In this document: positions 59,705 to 64,000 of the stretch, piece by piece | How the letters are laid out: every line of letters begins with the position of its first letter | How positions within the stretch are numbered: the first letter of the stretch is position 1 | Assembly (NCBI RefSeq): GCF_002234575.2 | Contig: NZ_CP022464.2 | Coordinates: 3,906,001 to 3,970,000, forward strand | DNA: 64,000 bases | Reading direction: 5' to 3' | Source: Enterocloster bolteae | Lineage (GTDB): Bacteria > Bacillota > Clostridia > Lachnospirales > Lachnospiraceae | Notes under the pieces: model-generated | The model's input: only the letters and a program-made list of their open reading frames with translations | Databases searched by the model: none | What the model was told of the DNA's origin: nothing | Position numbers and translations under genes: made by a program

Positions 59705-60282
59705 CTGCGGTACTCCTTTCCCTCGATTCCAAACGGCTCCAGCAGCCTGGAAGCAATATGATATATCATCTCCTCCATATTCTCCGGCCTGTGATAAAAG
59801 GTCATCATGGGAGGAATTATTCTCACTCCGGGCATCATGGACAGCTCGTACATATTCCTCAGGTGTATGGGGCTTAAGGGGGTCTCCCTGGCTGCCAGGA
59901 CCAGCGTCCGCTGCTCCTTGATGGTCACATCCGCTGCCCGCAGAATCAGATTTTCAGCATACCCTCCATGGATTCCGGCAATGGTCTTCATGCTGCAGGG
60001 CACAATCAGCATCCCTTCCGCGGCAAAGGATCCGCTGGCAGGCCCGGCTCCAATCTCATCCGGGCCCAGGACATGGTCAGCCAGCCCTTCCACCTGCTCC
60101 GCAGACAGGTCCGTCTCCTGGCCTAATGTAAGAACAGCACTGTGGCTCATAATGAGATAGGACTCATATTCCGGCTGTTCCCCTATTAACTCCAGACATT
60201 TTATCAGGATGGGCAGCCCGCTGGCGCCTGTAGCCCCTACTATAATCCTCTTACCCCCACGGTTGGCACCCGTGCTTCTCAT
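59689..60282 (-). CDS. ubiX: Flavin prenyltransferase (UbiX family)
   Basis: A 197-residue enzyme that makes prenylated FMN, the cofactor of UbiD. RIIVGATGASGLPI near the start, PCSMKTIAGIHGGYAENLILRAADV and TPLSPIHLRNMYELS are diagnostic. Overlaps ubiD by 4 bp (ATGA) and lpdD by 16 bp, so all three are translated together. Confidence 0.95.
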   Translation of the reverse strand: MRSTGANRGGKRIIVGATGASGLPILIKCLELIGEQPEYESYLIMSHSAVLTLGQETDLSAEQVEGLADHVLGPDEIGAGPASGSFAAEGMLIVPCSMKTIAGIHGGYAENLILRAADVTIKEQRTLVLAARETPLSPIHLRNMYELSMMPGVRIIPPMMTFYHRPENMEEMIYHIASRLLEPFGIEGKEYRRWTGL

Positions 60283-61766
60283 GAAATCTTCCCCTCATTT
60301 TTCTGCTTTACCCATTCGGACGGGTCCAATTCCATGAACCTGGCCCGTACAAAGCGGTCCTTCTGGTCAAATGGGACCGTGCAGTCAAAAATAGTCTTAC
60401 AAGCAATGCCATGGTCTCTTATGCTCGGTGAAAATGCCGGGTCATTGGACGGGTCCAGAGGATGGCATCTCACCCCCGGAATGGTGATGGTATCCAAATC
60501 TCCCTGGAACCTTGTGTTCATGGCCCATAGCACATCGTTCATATCAAAACAGTCCACGTCCTCATCTACCAGGAAAATATGCTTCAATTCACTGAAAGCG
60601 GAAAAGGCCAGAAGGGCAGCCTGTCTCTGCCTGCCTTCATCACTGGCAACAGACTTCTTAAACTGAAGCACCGCCATGTATTTTCCGCCTCCGGCAGAAC
60701 AGCAGTATACATTCTGAAGCCGGCCCGGCATGGCTTTTTCCACCATACCGTATATGCTGGCCTCTGTGGGGATTCCTGCCATGGACACGTGTTCCTCGCT
60801 GGGCCCGATGCAGGTCTGCATAATGGGATGCACCCTGTGGGTGACCGCTTTGACCTTGATGAGCCAGCACTGGTCGCTGGCCGGCCCTGTATATCCGGGA
60901 AATTCCGGCATGGCAAAGCCTGTATGGGTGTTCTGGTCCTCCTTGACTCTAACGTTGGGAACCACCTCTCCCTCAATGACGTACTCCGCATTGGCTATGG
61001 CCAGTTCATCCACGGTCAGGCACCGGCACAGTTTTACCGGCTCTCCCCGAAGCGCACCTGCCACCGACAGCTCGTCATACCCCAATGGCGTGGTGGGCGG
61101 TTCAAAGCAGGAACCAATCTCAATGGCCGGATCCACTCCGATGCTGATGGAGATGGGAAGCCTGCGGCCCAGCTGCTCCGCCCTCTCCGCCATGGCTCCG
61201 ATATGTCTGGCACCTGGCGTAAAGAAAATGGACAGCTCATCCCTGCCCTGGATACAGAGCCTGTGGATAGTCACATCATGGGCCCCTGTATCCGGATGGG
61301 CGGCATAGCACATGCCCAGAGTAATATATGGGCCGGCGTCATAAGGCGTGTTAGTTGGCGCAGGAACCAGCTTATACAGGTCAAAATCCGGCTCATCAGC
61401 CCTGTGCACCACCTGCTGGCAGACCGGTTCCCCCTGGCACATCACAGGTAAAACCGGCTTCTCCACACTGCGGCAGAGCATCTTTCCCAGCTCCTCCGGC
61501 TTACAGTCCAAAAGGGCAGCCACACGCTTCCTGCTGGCCAGCACGCCGATGGCAACACTGGCATCGGGATGTCCCTTCACATTGTGAAAAATCATGGCCG
61601 GGCCTTCCTTGGTAGGCCGCTTTACCGTACCTCCCGCTCCCACATACCGGTACACCCCGGATAATTGCGCCATTGGCTCAACCTCCACGTCTGTTTCCAG
61701 CAGCTGCCCCGGCAGCTCTGCCAATAATTCCAGCGCACTTCTCAAATCCCTGACCTTCTTTGCCAT
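60279..61766 (-). CDS. ubiD: UbiD family decarboxylase (prenylated-FMN dependent)
   Basis: A 495-residue enzyme that removes CO2 from aromatic or alpha,beta-unsaturated acids. VAIGVLASRKRVAALLD, the metal/cofactor region DVTIHRLCIQGRDELSIFF, AEYVIEGEVVPNVRVKEDQNTHTGF and LVDEDVDCFDMNDVLWAM are typical. The gene trio with lpdD and ubiX corresponds to the gallate/hydroxybenzoate decarboxylase operons of lactobacilli, so a phenolic acid is the likely substrate (inferred). Divergent from a LysR gene. Confidence 0.92.
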   Translation of the reverse strand: MAKKVRDLRSALELLAELPGQLLETDVEVEPMAQLSGVYRYVGAGGTVKRPTKEGPAMIFHNVKGHPDASVAIGVLASRKRVAALLDCKPEELGKMLCRSVEKPVLPVMCQGEPVCQQVVHRADEPDFDLYKLVPAPTNTPYDAGPYITLGMCYAAHPDTGAHDVTIHRLCIQGRDELSIFFTPGARHIGAMAERAEQLGRRLPISISIGVDPAIEIGSCFEPPTTPLGYDELSVAGALRGEPVKLCRCLTVDELAIANAEYVIEGEVVPNVRVKEDQNTHTGFAMPEFPGYTGPASDQCWLIKVKAVTHRVHPIMQTCIGPSEEHVSMAGIPTEASIYGMVEKAMPGRLQNVYCCSAGGGKYMAVLQFKKSVASDEGRQRQAALLAFSAFSELKHIFLVDEDVDCFDMNDVLWAMNTRFQGDLDTITIPGVRCHPLDPSNDPAFSPSIRDHGIACKTIFDCTVPFDQKDRFVRARFMELDPSEWVKQKNEGKIS

Positions 61767-61942
61767 ATCATAATCTCCTGTCCGGCGTTTCTTACCATAC
61801 GCCTGTTATCATTTCTTTTCTCATTGACGGATGTTTCATGCATCGTGCTTCTGTCACACAGCTTTTATCACACGGCTTATACCTCACATCTTCTATCTCA
61901 CATCTTAACGGATAAGGACTGGAGAATCAATTCATCTTATGG

Positions 61943-61964
61943 TATAATTGTTTCCAAATTGGAA
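61943..61964 (+). promoter_or_regulatory. lysR promoter with palindrome in the ubiD-lysR intergenic region
   Basis: An extended -10 TGGTATAAT (TATAAT 61943-61948) is followed at the transcription start by the perfect palindrome TTCCAAATTGGAA (61952-61964), a likely LysR site. No other gene is seen in the 280-bp gap. Confidence 0.5.
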
Positions 61965-62046
61965 TGTATTCACAAAGCAAACCGGAACATATAAAGAACA
62001 GGCATGAATCTGAATATGCCCTCTCATATGTCCCAGAAAGAAACGG

Positions 62047-62934
62047 ATGACAGATATGACCTTTGAACAACTGGATTATTTTATTGCGGCCGTTCAATGC
62101 GACACCTTTTTGGACGCCGCGGAGACACTTCACATCAGCCAGTCCGCCCTGTCCAAACAATTCATGAAGCTGGAAAAGGAACTGGATATCCAGCTGTGGG
62201 ACAGAAGCCGGCGCTCCGCCGTCCTGACAGAGGCAGGGCACATGTTCTACGAGGAAGCCCTGAACCTGTCCAAAGAATACCGCAGAACCCTCTTTCGAAT
62301 CAGCGAATTCAAGGAAAAAGCAGGCCAGAGGCTGTCCATCGGCACCCTCCCCATCTTGTCCCAGTACCATCTCACAGCCATGCTGAAGGATTTTGCAGAC
62401 AGCCATCCCCTCATCCATGTTTTTCTGGAGGAAGTTGAGGAACACGACCTGCTGCAGGGATTTTCCAACAACGCCTATGACCTCATCATCACCCGCAGCA
62501 ACATGCTGGACAGTAAAACCCATACCTTCCTTCCATTGGCAGAAGACAGGCTGGTTGCAATCCTGCCTGAAAACCACAGACTGGCAGACAGATCCTGCAT
62601 CTCCCTGAACGACATTGCCGGAGAGGGCTTCATACTGATGCACAGCTATACATCTATCTACCATTTCTGCATGGACCTGTTCCAGAAGGCTGGTATCCGC
62701 CTCCATCTGCTGCGCACAGCCCGCATGGAATCCATTATCAGCGCTGTGGCTGTCCATGAAGGCATCAGCCTGCTGCCGGAGGAAAATTTCAGGCTGTTCC
62801 AATATAAAGACATTGTCTCTGTTCCCATAGATCCCGCCGGCAAACTGTCCATCGGCATAGCCGGAAAAAAGCAGGGACAGGTTTCATCTGCCATGGCCGA
62901 ATTTCTCCGCTATGCAAAAGGTTATACGCGCTGA
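62047..62934 (+). CDS. LysR family transcriptional regulator
   Basis: A 295-residue regulator: N-terminal winged helix (about 4-63, FEQLDYFIAAVQCDTFLDAAETLHISQSALSKQF with recognition helix) and a two-lobe effector domain (about 90-290). Divergent from ubiD and convergent with the cyclase gene, it most likely activates the decarboxylase operon when an aromatic acid is present. GAAAG precedes ATG 62047; ATG 62056 is possible. The last 13 bp overlap the cyclase gene on the other strand. Confidence 0.92.
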   Translation: MTDMTFEQLDYFIAAVQCDTFLDAAETLHISQSALSKQFMKLEKELDIQLWDRSRRSAVLTEAGHMFYEEALNLSKEYRRTLFRISEFKEKAGQRLSIGTLPILSQYHLTAMLKDFADSHPLIHVFLEEVEEHDLLQGFSNNAYDLIITRSNMLDSKTHTFLPLAEDRLVAILPENHRLADRSCISLNDIAGEGFILMHSYTSIYHFCMDLFQKAGIRLHLLRTARMESIISAVAVHEGISLLPEENFRLFQYKDIVSVPIDPAGKLSIGIAGKKQGQVSSAMAEFLRYAKGYTR

Positions 62935-63689
62935 ACCTGCTCCGGCACCACGGCCCACATACGGACAGGAAGTCCTGTGGCTCCCTCAATAGGAGGGAAC
63001 ACTGCAAACACAATGGCTCCGGCCGCTGGCACCTGGTCCAGATTGCACATGACTTCCACCTGCAGCTTTCCCTTGTCCAGCAGATAGCGCTCACAGGCCA
63101 GGTCTCCTGACCGGGCTGCCAGTACCGATGCATCCGTATCCAGCGTTTCGTGTCCGTTGGCAGCCGCGTTCCGCACCTCGTAGATGTATCTCAGTGCCTC
63201 CATGGACCACCCTGGAAAATGCTCCCCGCCCTCCTGGTCAAAATTTGAAATAGCGTCCATATCCGGCCACCGCCTGCTCCAACCGGTATAAAGGGCCACA
63301 AAAGCCCCATCCGGAATATCCCCGTACGCGGCCTCAAACTCCCTGATGTCCTCAACGGTCACAGCATATTCCACATCTTCTTTCACCTTTTCAGAGATAT
63401 CAATGACCACCAGGGGAAAGACCATGTCCTTGACGCCGTACTGCTCCGACAATGCCTCCCCCTTGATAAAATGTCCCGGAAAATCAATATGCGTGCCGAA
63501 CTGCCCCGGAAATTTGAAGGTCTGAATCAGACATTCCAGTTCATTTCCCCAGTCATATACGGTTTTTGAAAGTTCCACAGCCCCCTCCGGAATTCCTCCC
63601 CAGTACGGGCTGTCGTTGTTGAGCGGGTGGGACAGCTCGACCCAGCGGCACCTCTTAAGCCTCTTTAAATCTTCCCATAATTCATACAT
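62922..63689 (-). CDS. Cyclase family protein (kynurenine formamidase-like metal hydrolase)
   Basis: A 255-residue protein with the family N-terminus VELSHPLNNDSPYWGG and the metal motif FGTHIDFPGHF (HxxxD..H form), plus GAFVALYTGWS and LDTDASVLA. Members hydrolyse amides or lactones such as N-formylkynurenine or isatin. Its substrate is not evident. Beside a phenolic-acid decarboxylase and LysR regulator, an aromatic-derived substrate is plausible. AGGAGG precedes the ATG. Confidence 0.87.
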   Translation of the reverse strand: MYELWEDLKRLKRCRWVELSHPLNNDSPYWGGIPEGAVELSKTVYDWGNELECLIQTFKFPGQFGTHIDFPGHFIKGEALSEQYGVKDMVFPLVVIDISEKVKEDVEYAVTVEDIREFEAAYGDIPDGAFVALYTGWSRRWPDMDAISNFDQEGGEHFPGWSMEALRYIYEVRNAAANGHETLDTDASVLAARSGDLACERYLLDKGKLQVEVMCNLDQVPAAGAIVFAVFPPIEGATGLPVRMWAVVPEQVQRV

Positions 63690-63733
63690 ATTCCGGTTCC
63701 TCCTGTCGTATTTTTGCTTCTTTTGTTAAATTC

Positions 63734-63772
63734 TAATGACTCCATTATAGCGTGTACGCTGGGTCATTACAA
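63734..63772 (-). promoter_or_regulatory. Cyclase-gene promoter with nested inverted repeats
   Basis: TTGTAA (63767-63772) and a perfect TATAAT (63744-63749) are 17 bp apart. AGCGTACACGCT (63749-63760) fills the spacer and an outer TAATGAC/GTCATTA pair (63734-63740, 63763-63769) frames the promoter. Confidence 0.55.
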
Positions 63773-63807
63773 GAAAAATACGCCCACCTTTTATATCACC
63801 TTTAATA

Positions 63808-64000
63808 TCATCCCGGAAGCACCGCATTCCTGTCCCCGGTTATACCGCAATCCTTCAGAGATATCTTTATATTGGTAAACGGCAGCGGGATACGGTAATG
63901 GTCCCACCGCCAGTTCAGGCAAACAGCCCTGGAATACCCGGCCCGGACTTCGATGAAATTCTTCTTTCCCTTTTCAGCCAGGTAAAATCCCAGGGTTTTC
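63808..64000 (-). CDS. Unrecognised protein, C-terminal end only
   Basis: An open frame enters from the right edge and ends at TGA 63808, giving about 63 residues (for example LAEKGKKNFIEVRAGYSRAV and WRWDHYRIPLPFTNIKI). It is rich in aromatic and basic residues, with a beta-like C-terminus. I do not recognise the family. The lack of stops over the whole visible length supports a real gene whose start lies outside the window. Confidence 0.5.
   Translation of the reverse strand, partial: KTLGFYLAEKGKKNFIEVRAGYSRAVCLNWRWDHYRIPLPFTNIKISLKDCGITGDRNAVLPG

Noticed and set aside
61927..62802. Long minus-strand open frame (291 codons) opposite the LysR gene
   Set aside because: The plus strand encodes a complete LysR protein with HTH; the antisense frame has no ribosome site and no recognisable domain.

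Overview
The window looks like chromosome of an anaerobic, spore-forming Firmicute of the Lachnospiraceae, probably the Enterocloster/Clostridium bolteae-clostridioforme group. This rests on AGGAGG ribosome sites, a NiCo riboswitch, meso-diaminopimelate dehydrogenase, a LysM/GH18 spore-type glycosidase, K+-type membrane pyrophosphatase and several TRAP and ribose-type ABC importers. The species is inference. No tRNA, rRNA, CRISPR, insertion sequence or prophage was found. Most genes lie on the minus strand.

Layout. 1-8.8 kb: the start of a solute-binding lipoprotein, a DUF378 protein, a TetM-like GTPase fused to a NYN nuclease, a molybdopterin oxidoreductase with a structured leader, a metal exporter under a NiCo riboswitch, and ddh. 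8.9-19.7 kb: a surface protein, inositol phosphatase, GH18 enzyme, MarR-MATE pair, EcsC protein, a small Cys-containing protein, a TetR gene whose N-terminus needs a frameshift, an MBL hydrolase, a CPBP protease and isoaspartyl dipeptidase.

19.8-30.4 kb is a pectin/rhamnose region. A TRAP importer plus GH105 hydrolase (divergent AraC regulator) would take up unsaturated uronyl-rhamnose. rhaB-rhaM-rhaA-rhaD then degrade the released L-rhamnose to DHAP and L-lactaldehyde. A second AraC regulator lies upstream, and a 95-bp duplicated hairpin element sits just before rhaB.

30.5-44.8 kb is a large same-strand hydroxy-di/tricarboxylate locus: GntR regulator, TRAP importer, two class I fumarase/tartrate-dehydratase modules, a DapA-like aldolase, citDEF without citC/citX/citG, an AEC carrier, a tartrate/D-malate-type dehydrogenase, a second GntR and a D-2-hydroxyacid dehydrogenase. 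The motif TGGATACA/TGTATCCA at three of its promoters suggests one regulon.

44.8-64 kb: a GGDEF-EAL protein, a PNPOx-fold protein, hppA, a ribose-type ABC importer operon that also encodes two M20 hydrolases, a GATase-like protein and a LacI regulator, then an lpdD-ubiX-ubiD decarboxylase operon with divergent LysR, a cyclase-family hydrolase, and the end of an unrecognised gene.

The most unusual items are the covarying duplicated hairpins before rhaB, the structured leader of the molybdopterin enzyme, the GTPase-NYN fusion, the slippery site in the TetR gene, and the two multi-enzyme import loci of unknown substrate.
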